The notes beneath the pieces were generated by a model. That model worked only from the letters and a program-made list of their open reading frames with translations. It made no database searches and was not told where the DNA came from. This document shows, piece after piece, positions 34,940-43,561 of a stretch of 64,000 bases of DNA. The first letter of the stretch is position 1; the number at the start of each line of letters is the position of its first letter. The position numbers and the translations under genes are program-made. The DNA is taken from assembly GCF_024494385.1 (NCBI RefSeq), contig NZ_JAEVLT010000005.1:179482-243481 (forward strand), written 5' to 3'. Source of the stretch: Bacillus sp. EB600. Its GTDB lineage: Bacteria > Bacillota > Bacilli > Bacillales > Cytobacillaceae.

Positions 34940-35722
34940 TTAGCTTCGATAACCCATTCTTTTGGAAATCTCCATGCCTGCATTAATAGCTTTTTTGGCA
35001 TAACCTGATATTTTATTCGATTGGATTCTTTGAATTGGTCCTACGATTGATAAAGCTGCAATGACGTTCCCTTTGTAATCGTAAATGGGTGCGGCTATCG
35101 AAGTAACTCCTTCCGTGAACTCTTCTATACTATAAGCAAATCCGTTTTCTCTAATTTGTTTTAAATGATTACGTAATTTTTGAGGATCTGTAATCGTATT
35201 TTTCGTGAATTTATGCAATCCTTTTTCAATCACTTGATCAATTAACGAATCTCCTGAGTAAGCCAATAGTATTTTTCCCGAACTAGTGCTGTATGGAGGA
35301 TTATGCTTGCCAACATGGGTTAAAAAGCGGACAGGATGATTGCATTCTACTTTCGAAAGGTAGACGACCTCGAGCTTGTCTAATACTGAGATGTGGGCAG
35401 TTTCATCAATGGCGTCAACGAGCTTCATTAAGACAGGCTGTGATTCCCGGTAAACGTCGATGCTGCTATTGACGACTCCGCTCAAAGACAGGATCGAAAA
35501 GCCTAAACGATATTTTTTTGTTTCAGGATCCTTAAAAACAAAGCCTTCGCTCGCGAGCGTTGCCATTGTTCTACTTACAGTACTCTTGTTTAACCCAAGC
35601 GATAAACTAAGATCACTTACTTTTTTTTCTGGTTCATCCATTGTGAAGCTTTTTAAAATACGAAGCGCATTTTTTACAGAAGAAAGATATTGGTCCTCTT
35701 GTTTTTTTTCATTGATATCCAA
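34940..35722 (-). CDS. IclR family transcriptional regulator
   Basis: The 260-aa protein has an N-terminal winged helix (SVKNALRILKSFTMDEPEKKV, LNKSTVSRTMATLASEGFV) and a C-terminal IclR effector domain. TTG at 35722 follows AGGGGG. It is divergent from the dehydrogenase/hydratase/decarboxylase operon, 274 bases away, so it most likely senses an aromatic or keto-acid metabolite and controls that operon. Confidence 0.92.
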   Translation of the reverse strand: MDINEKKQEDQYLSSVKNALRILKSFTMDEPEKKVSDLSLSLGLNKSTVSRTMATLASEGFVFKDPETKKYRLGFSILSLSGVVNSSIDVYRESQPVLMKLVDAIDETAHISVLDKLEVVYLSKVECNHPVRFLTHVGKHNPPYSTSSGKILLAYSGDSLIDQVIEKGLHKFTKNTITDPQKLRNHLKQIRENGFAYSIEEFTEGVTSIAAPIYDYKGNVIAALSIVGPIQRIQSNKISGYAKKAINAGMEISKRMGYRS

Positions 35723-35873
35723 ATAATTACCCCCTATATTATAAGTGCATTAATTTCATTATTAGAAACATAGTTGCTTTATAGTAGACAATATAACAGA
35801 AAAGCCTATAATTGAAAAGGAAATCAACATAATATTGTCACGATTAGATAAATTTTTAAAAATAAATTTACAT

Positions 35874-35912
35874 TGTTTCATATATAGCAACAATGTAGTT
35901 GTATATGAAACA
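35874..35912. promoter_or_regulatory. Candidate IclR operator (perfect inverted repeat)
   Basis: TGTTTCATATA (35874-35884) and TATATGAAACA (35902-35912) are perfect complements separated by 17 bases, and an inner CAAC/GTTG pair adds symmetry. It lies between the divergent IclR and aldehyde dehydrogenase genes, where such a regulator would bind. Confidence 0.5.
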
Positions 35913-35996
35913 CGTAAGCTTTAACATAAACATGTAAGCAAAAACATTATATTTAGAAAATATTTAAATTTTAATTATCAAGGAGGAATTTTGACG

Positions 35997-37481
35997 ATGC
36001 AAGTCGAAACTAAAAGTGTAGTAGAACCAATTGTAAAAGCATTCGATTGTTTACATTTTATTGACGGTAAATTTGTTCCATCTGTGGATGGAAAAACATT
36101 TAATAATGTAAATCCTGTAAATGAAGAAGTATATGGTACAGTCGCAGAAGGTAGCGCAGCAGATATTGATTTAGCGGTTAAAGCTGCTAAACGTGCTTTT
36201 GAAGAAGGACCATGGGGAAAAATGAGCACACAGGAACGTTCAAAAATTATCCGCAAAATTGGTGATATCTTAGAAGCAAGACAAGAAGAAATCGCTCAAT
36301 TAGAATCATTGGATACTGGTAAACACCTTAAATTCTCACGTCACGTTGATGCTCCACGTGCGGCAGCAAACTTCCAATTCTTTGCTGACTACATGATTTC
36401 TGTAGGAACAGAAGCATACCAGGATGAAGTTCACAATGCACTTAACTACGGCTATCGCCGGCCAATTGGAGTAGTTGGATTAATCCAGCCATGGAATCTT
36501 CCATTATTCTTATTAACCTGGAAATTGGCTCCAGCTTTAGCTGCAGGCTGTACGGTAGTTATTAAGCCTTCTGAATTAACTCCAATGACTGCAACAAAAT
36601 TAATGGAAATTCTTAAAGAAGCTGGTGTTCCAGATGGAGTTGTAAACTTGGTTCATGGTTTTGGAGCTGGTGCCGGCAGTGCCATCAACAAACACCCTGA
36701 CATTGCAGGTATCGGCTTTATCGGACAAGTATCTACAGGTGCTCGGATCATGGCCGAAGCTGCTCCTACATTGAAGAAACTTTCTTTTGAATTAGGTGGT
36801 AAAAACCCTAACGTCATTTTCGCTGATGTTGATCTTGATGAAGTTGTTGAAACAACGATTAAATCAAGCTTTACCAACCAAGGTGAAGTCTGTGTCTGCG
36901 GTGAAAACGTCTTTGTTGAACGTTCCATCTATGATGAATTCGTTGAAAAGTTAGCAGCAAGAACAAGACAATTAAAAGTTGGTAATCCATTTGATATGGC
37001 ATATGACCAAGGCGCATTAGTTGCAAAAGTACATTACGACAAAGTAATGAGCTACTTTAAACTTGCTGAAGAAGAAGGCGGTACTTTCGTTACAGGCGGC
37101 AAGCGTCCTGAAGGATTAGATAAAGGATATTTTGTTGAGCCAACGATTATTACTGGTTTAGAATATGGTGCTCGTTGTACTCGTGAAGAAATCTTTGGAC
37201 CAGTTGTTTCAATCATTCCATTTGATACAGAAGAAGAAGTAATTGCGATGGTAAACGATTCTCGTGTGGGCTTAAGTAACACAATCTGGACAAACGATAT
37301 CCGTCGTGGACACCGTGTAGCACAGAGTATCGAATCAGGATTATCTTACATCAACTGCTGGTTCGTACGTGATTTAAGAACTCCATTCGGTGGTACGAAA
37401 GACAGTGGACTTGGTCGTGTTGGTGGAAGTCACAGCTGGGAATTCTACACTGAAATAACTAATATTTGTGTTAAATTATAA
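35997..37481 (+). CDS. 2-hydroxymuconate-6-semialdehyde dehydrogenase-like aldehyde dehydrogenase
   Basis: This 494-aa NAD-dependent ALDH resembles DmpC/XylG/AmnC enzymes. It has IQPWNLPLFLLTWKLAPALA near residue 161, SFELGGKNP near residue 262 with the general-base Glu, and FTNQGEVCVCGENVFVERS near residue 292 with catalytic Cys at about 299. The NQG(E/Q)xC(x)CG variant and following VERSIYDEF are typical of the semialdehyde dehydrogenases of meta-cleavage pathways. It would oxidise 2-hydroxymuconate (or 2-aminomuconate) semialdehyde. AAGGAGG lies 10 bases upstream of this ATG; a TTG at 35991 is an alternative. First gene of a four-gene operon. Confidence 0.87.
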   Translation: MQVETKSVVEPIVKAFDCLHFIDGKFVPSVDGKTFNNVNPVNEEVYGTVAEGSAADIDLAVKAAKRAFEEGPWGKMSTQERSKIIRKIGDILEARQEEIAQLESLDTGKHLKFSRHVDAPRAAANFQFFADYMISVGTEAYQDEVHNALNYGYRRPIGVVGLIQPWNLPLFLLTWKLAPALAAGCTVVIKPSELTPMTATKLMEILKEAGVPDGVVNLVHGFGAGAGSAINKHPDIAGIGFIGQVSTGARIMAEAAPTLKKLSFELGGKNPNVIFADVDLDEVVETTIKSSFTNQGEVCVCGENVFVERSIYDEFVEKLAARTRQLKVGNPFDMAYDQGALVAKVHYDKVMSYFKLAEEEGGTFVTGGKRPEGLDKGYFVEPTIITGLEYGARCTREEIFGPVVSIIPFDTEEEVIAMVNDSRVGLSNTIWTNDIRRGHRVAQSIESGLSYINCWFVRDLRTPFGGTKDSGLGRVGGSHSWEFYTEITNICVKL

Positions 37482-37604
37482 TTCGCTTTTTAAAAATATT
37501 ATGTTGCACGGTTTAATTTGTTGGACCGTGCAACATTTTTAAGAGCAAGTTTGCTAAAGATAAGTATGTAAAAATTACATAAATTATAGAAAGGATGTAT
37601 TCAA

Positions 37605-38381
37605 TTGACTAAAATCCAAGATTTTGCAGCTCAATTAGCACAAGCAGAAGCAACTAAAGTTGGAATTGATCCACTTATTGTAACGGATCCAGAGCTTACT
37701 CTTGATGAAGCGTATTACATTCAATTAGAAAACATTAAAAAGAAATTAGAAGAAGGTCAAAAAATTGTCGGTAAGAAGATTGGGCTTACTTCAGTAGCTG
37801 TACAGAAAATGTTAGGAGTAGATGAACCTGATTATGGTCACCTTTTAGACACAATGGTTGTTGAAAATGGTGGAACTATTGACACAAAAGATATGCTCCT
37901 ACCGAAAGTTGAAGGCGAAATCGCGTTTATCTTGAAAAAAGATTTAAAAGGACCTAATGTGACTGCTGTTGATGTTATTCAAGCAACAGATTATGTAGTT
38001 CCTGCTCTAGAAATCGTTGACAGCCGTGTCCAAGATTGGAAAATTTCTTTACGTGATACAGTTGCAGACAATGCATCATCTGGTTTGTATGTATTAGGTG
38101 GAAAACCAACAAAACTTGAAGATATTGACCTTGAATTAGTGGGGATGGCATTATATCAAAATGGTGAAGTAGCAAATACCGGTGTTGGTGCAGCAGTACT
38201 TGGAAGTCCCGCTACATCTGTCGCATGGTTAGCGAATCGATTAGCAGACTATGATATCACTTTAAAAGCTGGGGAAGTGATCCTTTCAGGAGCTCTTTCT
38301 GGTATGGTTGTTGCAAAATCTGGAGATAATTTTGTTGCTAGATTTGCCCACATGGGACAAGTAAGCGTCAATTTTAAATAA
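37605..38381 (+). CDS. 2-oxopent-4-enoate hydratase (DmpE/XylJ type)
   Basis: This 258-residue FAH-superfamily enzyme hydrates 2-hydroxypenta-2,4-dienoate to 4-hydroxy-2-oxovalerate. From memory its motifs KKIGLTSVAVQKMLGV near residue 56, VEGEIAFILKKDLKGP near residue 102 and IVDSRVQDWKISLRDTVADN near residue 137 match XylJ/DmpE rather than the decarboxylase paralogue next door. TTG at 37605 follows GAAAGGATG. A 123-base gap after the dehydrogenase has no clear terminator. In Pseudomonas the hydratase and decarboxylase form a complex, and here too they are adjacent. Confidence 0.88.
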   Translation: MTKIQDFAAQLAQAEATKVGIDPLIVTDPELTLDEAYYIQLENIKKKLEEGQKIVGKKIGLTSVAVQKMLGVDEPDYGHLLDTMVVENGGTIDTKDMLLPKVEGEIAFILKKDLKGPNVTAVDVIQATDYVVPALEIVDSRVQDWKISLRDTVADNASSGLYVLGGKPTKLEDIDLELVGMALYQNGEVANTGVGAAVLGSPATSVAWLANRLADYDITLKAGEVILSGALSGMVVAKSGDNFVARFAHMGQVSVNFK

Positions 38382-38425
38382 GATATTTTACGATTTTTTA
38401 TAAGGTAAAACAAGGAGGAAACATA

Positions 38426-39208
38426 ATGTCTAGTGAAATCATAAAACAAATTGCTGATTATCTTGAATCAGCAGAATTAGAAAAACGTGAAGTTGTAAAA
38501 GTAACGAAAACAATCAAACCTGATCTGACAGTAGCAGAAGCATATCAAGCTCAAGAATTGCTTGTTCAGAAGAAAATAGACAAAGGCCACAAAATTGTTG
38601 GACCTAAAATGGGCCTAACAAGTAAAGCAAAATGGGATCAAATGGGTGTTTCTGAACCAATTTACGGATATGTATTTGATTATATGTTAGTTGATAATGG
38701 TGGAGTCGTTCCTTTTCAAATCCATCCAAAAGTAGAAGCTGAAATTGCCTTCCTTATTGGCGAAGATATTGAAGGACCTGGAATTACTGGTGCACAAGTA
38801 TTAGCTAAAACGGAATATGTTTTACCTGCACTTGAAATTATTGACAGCCGGTACGAAAACTTTAACTTTACACATACAGATGTTATTGCTGATAATGCCT
38901 CTACTTCAAGAGTAGTATTCGGCAATACGCTAAGAAAACCAAGCGACTTTGATTTGGAGTTAGTAGGTGCTACACTATCTCTTAATGGTCAAATTAAAGA
39001 ACTTGGCGCCGGTGCAGCTGTTTTAGGGCATCCTGCTAATGCAATAGCTGTATTAGCAAATATGCTTGCTAGAAAAGGGGATAAAATTAAAAAAGGTGAA
39101 ATTATCATGTCTGGAGCTTTAACAAGTGCAATTCTCTTAAAAGTAGGGGATTTTGTTTCTGGTAAATTTGACGGCTTAGGGGAAGTTACTTTCACAGTTG
39201 GGGAATAA
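38426..39208 (+). CDS. 4-oxalocrotonate decarboxylase (DmpH/XylI type)
   Basis: This 260-residue metal-dependent decarboxylase converts 2-oxohex-3-enedioate to 2-hydroxypenta-2,4-dienoate. PKMGLTSKAKWDQMGVSEPI near residue 54, KVEAEIAFL near residue 98 and EIIDSRYENFNF near residue 137 match XylI/DmpH. It is about as long as the preceding hydratase and homologous to it. AAGGAGGAAAC precedes the ATG. Confidence 0.9.
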   Translation: MSSEIIKQIADYLESAELEKREVVKVTKTIKPDLTVAEAYQAQELLVQKKIDKGHKIVGPKMGLTSKAKWDQMGVSEPIYGYVFDYMLVDNGGVVPFQIHPKVEAEIAFLIGEDIEGPGITGAQVLAKTEYVLPALEIIDSRYENFNFTHTDVIADNASTSRVVFGNTLRKPSDFDLELVGATLSLNGQIKELGAGAAVLGHPANAIAVLANMLARKGDKIKKGEIIMSGALTSAILLKVGDFVSGKFDGLGEVTFTVGE

Positions 39209-39271
39209 TTAAATTTAATTTAAAAAACTTTTCACTTTTGGAAAACGTGAATTTTAGAAAGGGGTATTATA

Positions 39272-39460
39272 ATGCCATTAATTCAAGTTAATATTATGGA
39301 AGGCAGACCGCCTGAAAAAATAAAAGCTTTAATTGAAAATATTACAGATACAGTTGTTGAAACATTAGATGCACCAAAACAAAGTGTTAGAGTACTGGTT
39401 AACGAAATGCCAAAGACTCATTGGGGAATTGCTGGAGTACCGGCTTCCGAAAGAAAATAA
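39272..39460 (+). CDS. 4-oxalocrotonate tautomerase
   Basis: The 62-aa tautomerase has the catalytic N-terminal proline exposed after Met removal (MPLIQVNIMEGRPPEKI) and a conserved Arg near residues 11 and 40 (SVRVLVNEMP). It isomerises 2-hydroxymuconate to 2-oxo-3-hexenedioate for the decarboxylase. The protein forms hexamers in known members. It is the last gene of the operon, followed by a terminator. Confidence 0.93.
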   Translation: MPLIQVNIMEGRPPEKIKALIENITDTVVETLDAPKQSVRVLVNEMPKTHWGIAGVPASERK

Positions 39461-39464
39461 AAGA

Positions 39465-39510
39465 AAAAAGCGTGGCAGTGATATCTTATAAAACTGTCAT
39501 GCTTTTTTTT
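39465..39510 (+). terminator. Terminator after the tautomerase gene
   Basis: AAGCGTGGCAGT and ACTGTCATGCTT pair with two G-U pairs and are followed by eight Ts. Confidence 0.9.
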
Positions 39511-39613
39511 ATTCATTTAATACAGTGCTAAAATAACTTTTTTTCTATTTTCCATTTTAAAGTTGTATAATTAGAAAGAAAATCATCTCAAATTGATATA
39601 GAAGGAAAAGTAA

Positions 39614-40534
39614 ATGGAAATTAGACAATTAAAATATTTTATTGAAGTAGCAAAACAAGAACACATTTCTTTAGCAGCAGAGAATTTACACATTGCACAA
39701 TCAGCAGTCAGCCGGCAAATTGGAAATTTAGAGGATGAGCTTGGCGTTCAACTAATTGAAAGGGAAGGCCGCAATATTAAACTTACTCACATTGGGAGAT
39801 TGTTTGCCGAGCAAGCTATTATCGCCATTAAGGCAGTTGATAACGCAAAGCAGCTCATTGACGAATATGTAAATCCGGAGCAGGGGACGATTCGAATCGG
39901 TTTTCCCTCAAGTTTAGCTAGTAATACTCTTCCGAGAATTCTTTCGGCCTTTAAAAAAGAACATCCGGATATTCATTTTCATTTACGGCAAGGCTCCTAC
40001 TCATTTTTGTCTGAGGGTGTGAAAAAACGAGAAATAGACTTGGCATTTATTGGACCTGTTCCGATACATGATCCCGATGTCCAATCAGATATATTCTTTA
40101 TCGAAAGGTTTGTGGCTCTTTTACCGGAATCACATCCACTTGCGAATCGAGAAGTTGTTTCACTTAATCAATTAGCAAATGAACAATTTGTATTATTCCC
40201 TAAAGGCTTTGTTCTTCGTAAAATTGTCGCAGATGCTTGTCTTCAAGCTGGATTTAATCCTAGTATTTTATGTGAAGGCGAAGACCTTGATGCAATTAAA
40301 GGGTTAGTGTCTGCCGGAATCGGGATTACCCTATTACCTGAGCTTTTTCTAAACGAAAATCTGCCAGGCAGTACGGTTAAGGTCAGAATCAACCATCCGG
40401 ATGTAAGAAGAACCGTTGGGATAATTACTCCGAAACATCGTGACCTATCTCCATCAGAAAAAATTTTTTATGAATTTGTAAAAAATTATTTTGCTGTATT
40501 AACAAATGGAGGGAACTCGTATATCTACTCGTAA
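39614..40534 (+). CDS. LysR family transcriptional regulator
   Basis: The 306-aa protein has the canonical N-terminal HTH (LKYFIEVAKQEHISLAAENL, HIAQSAVSRQIGNLEDELGV) and a periplasmic-binding-like effector domain from about residue 90. It resembles GltC/CatR-like regulators. It follows the aromatic operon in the same direction but after a terminator, so it may be a second regulator of it or act elsewhere. Confidence 0.92.
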   Translation: MEIRQLKYFIEVAKQEHISLAAENLHIAQSAVSRQIGNLEDELGVQLIEREGRNIKLTHIGRLFAEQAIIAIKAVDNAKQLIDEYVNPEQGTIRIGFPSSLASNTLPRILSAFKKEHPDIHFHLRQGSYSFLSEGVKKREIDLAFIGPVPIHDPDVQSDIFFIERFVALLPESHPLANREVVSLNQLANEQFVLFPKGFVLRKIVADACLQAGFNPSILCEGEDLDAIKGLVSAGIGITLLPELFLNENLPGSTVKVRINHPDVRRTVGIITPKHRDLSPSEKIFYEFVKNYFAVLTNGGNSYIYS

Positions 40535-40592
40535 AAGGAAATAAATGGTTACAAATGAATGAAAAAGTGCAAATTTATTTGATGAATGATAA

Positions 40593-40634
40593 AAAAGGGG
40601 ATCGGGCATTTAATTACTGTCCGATCCCCTCTTA
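40593..40634 (+). terminator. Terminator after the LysR gene
   Basis: GGGGATCGGGCA and TGTCCGATCCCC form a GC-rich stem with one G-U pair around a 10-base loop, followed by CTCTT. Confidence 0.85.
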
Positions 40635-40748
40635 CAATATCATAATTTATATGTTTGAACTTTGAAAATTGGCTAACTTTAGCTTCTGGAACTATAGTTT
40701 ACACAGATCTCACTACAATAAGTAACCATTGATTCCCTAGAGCGTGTC

Positions 40749-41123
40749 TTATTTATAAAAAACTTTCTCGATGTTGTATTTGGCATGTTGTTTATTAATA
40801 ATAAAGGTTTCATAAATTTCCCTTTCCATCGGGTCTTCAACAACACAAACAGCAATTTTATGTATTTCATCTCTGTGCATTTTCAGCGGTGAAACGGTAT
40901 CTTCAAAATGCTTTTTGACTCGGGGCCTTAACTTTCTTGCTTTTCCGACGAATAAAAGTTCCTCATTTGCATCAAAAAATAAAATAATGCCGCCTTTGTC
41001 ACGTGGAATCTTATTGTAATCTGTAAATCCATATTCACTACTGATGACTGACTCAACTTTTTCTCCCAGCTGTTTCTTTCTAGTGATAACTACATCTGGA
41101 GAAGGAATTTCTATTTTAATCAT
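40749..41123 (-). CDS. GIY-YIG superfamily nuclease-like protein
   Basis: The 124-residue protein has GGIILFFDANEELLFVGKARKLRPRVKKHF at about residues 45-74. This corresponds to the GIY-YIG core in which GIILF and LFVGK replace the two signature triplets, and a helix-strand follows with a conserved acidic residue near EREIYETFII. ATG 41123 follows AGGGAGCG, and a longer frame to 41207 lacks an RBS. The cellular role is unknown; UvrC-type N-termini and homing nucleases share the fold. Confidence 0.78.
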   Translation of the reverse strand: MIKIEIPSPDVVITRKKQLGEKVESVISSEYGFTDYNKIPRDKGGIILFFDANEELLFVGKARKLRPRVKKHFEDTVSPLKMHRDEIHKIAVCVVEDPMEREIYETFIINKQHAKYNIEKVFYK

Positions 41124-41229
41124 AAACAATCGCTCCCTATAGGTAAATATGTCCTTTTTAACTGACACTCCATTATAGCATAACCATCCTAAATCAATTA
41201 GTTTCAATTGATTTAGAAGCGAGTAGCAA

Positions 41230-41264
41230 AAAAAGGTTGTATTTCACTTTGAAATACAACCTTT
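41230..41264 (-). terminator. Terminator after the coiled-coil gene
   Basis: AAAAGGTTGTATTTC and GAAATACAACCTTTT pair perfectly over 15 bp with a 5-base loop; on the minus strand eight Ts follow. Just before it, CTAAATCAATT (41189-41199) and AATTGATTTAG (41206-41216) form another inverted repeat upstream of the GIY-YIG gene. Confidence 0.88.
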
Positions 41265-41290
41265 TAGCAAAAATGCTCATACCGCTGTGC

Positions 41291-42037
41291 TTACTGTTCT
41301 TCCTCCTGTTTATCTTTAAATGTGTAAAAAGTCAAAGCCTGATCGGAGCCAGTTATTAATTTATATACATACGAAGAAGTCAGCTTGTAGCGGTCTTCAA
41401 TTTTTTCGGCAAGAAAATTCGTTCGTTCAAAAAGGATAGAACGAATATAATTTATTTGCCTTGCAATCTTCTCTGTTAATGCTTCTTGCTTGTCTAGTCT
41501 CGTAAGTACTTCTGTTTGAAAAACCTCCTGTTGTGCTTGTTTTACTGTCAGATCCTGTTGAAGATTCGTTTGCTTTTCAATTTGTGCTGAGAGATGTTGA
41601 GTCATTGCTTCGTGTTGCTCCATTTGCTTCGCCATTTCTCTACTTGTACTGCTTTGTATTTGTATTTCATTAATAATTTCTTGTTTTAGTTGTGCTTCTT
41701 TTTCCATAAAGGAGTGAATGATACTATTCTTTTCTTCCAAGTTCTTTAGCCACTCAAGCACGTTAGCTTTAAATTTATGATGGTCAAGATTTTCTTTTTT
41801 TATCTCATTCAACTGATCTCTTAACTCGTGCGATTGTACTGTAAGTGATTCCTTTTGTTTCTGGTGATGCTCTTTGAGTTCATCCAAAGATTGGCTAAGA
41901 GATGAATTTGTCCTTTGTTGCAATTGTACTATTTCTGTTAAAAAGTCAATTCTGTGTATTTCTTGATTTTGTACATGGATGCTTTCTGTGTTTTTATAAA
42001 CTTCCGGATGCTTTCCGTTATTAATAAATAATCCCAC
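41291..42037 (-). CDS. Coiled-coil protein of unknown function
   Basis: This 248-residue protein is dominated by long heptad-like helices from about residue 30 to 205, rich in Gln, Glu and Lys (for example DELKEHHQKQKESLTVQSHE). It has no membrane segment or signal peptide. The C-terminal 40 residues appear globular. I do not recognise the family. It is monocistronic, ends at a strong terminator and lies opposite the second TPP riboswitch. Confidence 0.75.
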   Translation of the reverse strand: MGLFINNGKHPEVYKNTESIHVQNQEIHRIDFLTEIVQLQQRTNSSLSQSLDELKEHHQKQKESLTVQSHELRDQLNEIKKENLDHHKFKANVLEWLKNLEEKNSIIHSFMEKEAQLKQEIINEIQIQSSTSREMAKQMEQHEAMTQHLSAQIEKQTNLQQDLTVKQAQQEVFQTEVLTRLDKQEALTEKIARQINYIRSILFERTNFLAEKIEDRYKLTSSYVYKLITGSDQALTFYTFKDKQEEEQ

Positions 42038-42232
42038 TTCAAACCCCGCCCTTTTTTATTTGAATGAACTATTATATGCTAATGCTAGAAAATTCGGGAC
42101 CACTCACAACGGTTGAATGAAACAGGCAAGGTTTGTGATTTTTTTCGGATTTTAAAAATCGGAGATGCATAATAATCCCCGCGTATTTAGTTACTTGCTA
42201 TAATAGTAAATGGAAACAAAATCAATAGGCTA

Positions 42233-42326
42233 AATGTAGGGGAACCGGTGTTGCCGGTTGAGATATCGTCCGTGAGCGGTGACTCTTTGAACCTGAACTG
42301 GTTGAGACCAGCGGAGGGAACAACAT
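42233..42326 (+). promoter_or_regulatory. TPP riboswitch (second copy) before a TatD-type gene
   Basis: AGGGGAACC near 42238, GCCGGTTGAGAT near 42253, and TGAACCTGAACTGGTTGAGA with CCAGCGGAGGGAAC ending near 42321 match the THI-box core. TPP-sensing residues CTGA and the GGTTGAGA segment are present. An extended -10 (TGCTATAAT, 42196-42204) lies about 30 bases upstream. A terminator follows at 42354, so it should repress at high TPP. Confidence 0.88.
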
Positions 42327-42353
42327 ATTTAAAACAATCATTGTTTTTGATAT

Positions 42354-42395
42354 GCACTCAAGGCTCTCTCTTGAGTGCTGTTTGTTGTTATTGTT
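42354..42395 (+). terminator. Terminator of the second TPP riboswitch
   Basis: GCACTCAAG (42354-42362) pairs perfectly with CTTGAGTGC (42370-42378), followed by a T-rich stretch. It lies between the aptamer and the TatD-type gene. Confidence 0.85.
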
Positions 42396-42480
42396 CTAAA
42401 TCCTTATTTAATCATTTGATTTGTTTTCAACAGTACGTTATTGAAATAATTAAAAAATCAATATGGGGAGTGAAAATGAA

Positions 42481-43257
42481 ATGAAAATGATTGATTCCCA
42501 TATTCATTTGGATCATTATCATGATGAGGAAATTCAATTAATGCTTGCGGATTCGGTAAACATTGATTATTTGCTTTCCGTTTCATTTGATCTGGAGTCA
42601 TGTAAACGAAATTTACAATTGGCGAAAACATTCCAGAAGATAAAACCTGCGTTTGGCTATCATCCGGAACAGTCCTTGCCAACTACAGAATATTTGGAAA
42701 AACTACTAAATTGGATAGACGAGCATCAAAACGAAATGGTTGCCATCGGAGAGGTGGGACTTCCCTATTATTTAAGGAGCGAACAAAAAGTTTCCTGTGA
42801 GCAATATTCACAGTATACTAGTCTTCTAGAAACCTTTATTCAATTAGCTAAGGTTTTAAAGAAGCCAATTGTTCTTCATGCTGTCTATGACGATGCTCCG
42901 GTTGTTTGTGATCTTTTAGAAAAATATAGCGTAAAAAAAGCTCATTTTCATTGGTTCAAAGGGGATAAAAAGACAATTACAAGGATGATTGCTCATGGAT
43001 ATTATATTTCGATTACACCAGATGTTTTATACGATGAAGAGATTCAACAATTAGTTCATATCTATCCATTAGCGCAAATGATGGTTGAAACGGATGGTCC
43101 CTGGCCATTTAAAGGACCTTTTCTTGGTAAAATGACACATCCAAATATGATGATGGAATCCATTTGCATGATTGCAAAGATCAAGAATCTTCCAAAAGAA
43201 AAAGTTTTCAAAATCATTCTTCAAAATACAAAAGGATTTTACCAAATAGTAGAATAA
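42481..43257 (+). CDS. TatD-family metal-dependent hydrolase under thiamine control
   Basis: This 258-residue amidohydrolase-like TIM barrel has metal ligands in IDSHIHLDHYHDE near residue 4, GEVGLPYY near residue 90, IVLHAVYDDAP near residue 128 and the final Asp in MMVETDGPWPF near residue 201. TatD-family members are often nucleases, but the divergent QNxG substitutions and the upstream TPP riboswitch suggest a small-molecule hydrolase in thiamine or pyrimidine salvage. ATG 42481 follows GGGGAG. A hairpin terminator follows at 43304. It stands alone in its operon. Confidence 0.85.
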   Translation: MKMIDSHIHLDHYHDEEIQLMLADSVNIDYLLSVSFDLESCKRNLQLAKTFQKIKPAFGYHPEQSLPTTEYLEKLLNWIDEHQNEMVAIGEVGLPYYLRSEQKVSCEQYSQYTSLLETFIQLAKVLKKPIVLHAVYDDAPVVCDLLEKYSVKKAHFHWFKGDKKTITRMIAHGYYISITPDVLYDEEIQQLVHIYPLAQMMVETDGPWPFKGPFLGKMTHPNMMMESICMIAKIKNLPKEKVFKIILQNTKGFYQIVE

Positions 43258-43303
43258 AATTACCTTTCGCAATAAAATGAAGATAAACTTCCATTTGCTA
43301 CAG

Positions 43304-43349
43304 AAAAAAAGGTATAATTCCCTAAATAATGAGGTATTATACCTTTTTT
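43304..43349 (+). terminator. Terminator after the TatD-type gene
   Basis: AAAAGGTATAAT and ATTATACCTTTT pair across a 17-base loop and are followed by Ts. The 43350-43893 region holds a 36-aa minus-strand ORF but no larger supported gene. Confidence 0.85.
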
Positions 43350-43450
43350 ACAATTGACTATTTTAAAGCCCTCATTGATGACTTTGCCATCCTGTAAATT
43401 GGAGCGCAAATTTATATTCCGGGAAATGGCAATAAAGATTTCTCTAACTA

Positions 43451-43561
43451 CTAAAGCCTATCATCTTCCCAAAGTTTGTAATAGGCTTCCTCTAATTCTA
43501 TATCATCAACTTCAGAGACGTGGTCTCCAATTTGTTCATTTAATGGTAGAATTTTACTCAT
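43451..43561 (-). CDS. Very short acidic ORF, 36 residues
   Basis: It is read from ATG at 43561-43559 to TAG at 43451. The product starts MSKILPLNEQIGDHVSEVDD and continues IELEEAYYKLWEDDRL. It is strongly acidic and hydrophilic. AGGAGG lies 8 bases before the ATG, a near-perfect RBS for so short a frame, which is the main reason to call it. It overlaps an AAGCCTAT/ATAGGCTT inverted repeat at its 3' end. No family recognised. Confidence 0.55.
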   Translation of the reverse strand: MSKILPLNEQIGDHVSEVDDIELEEAYYKLWEDDRL

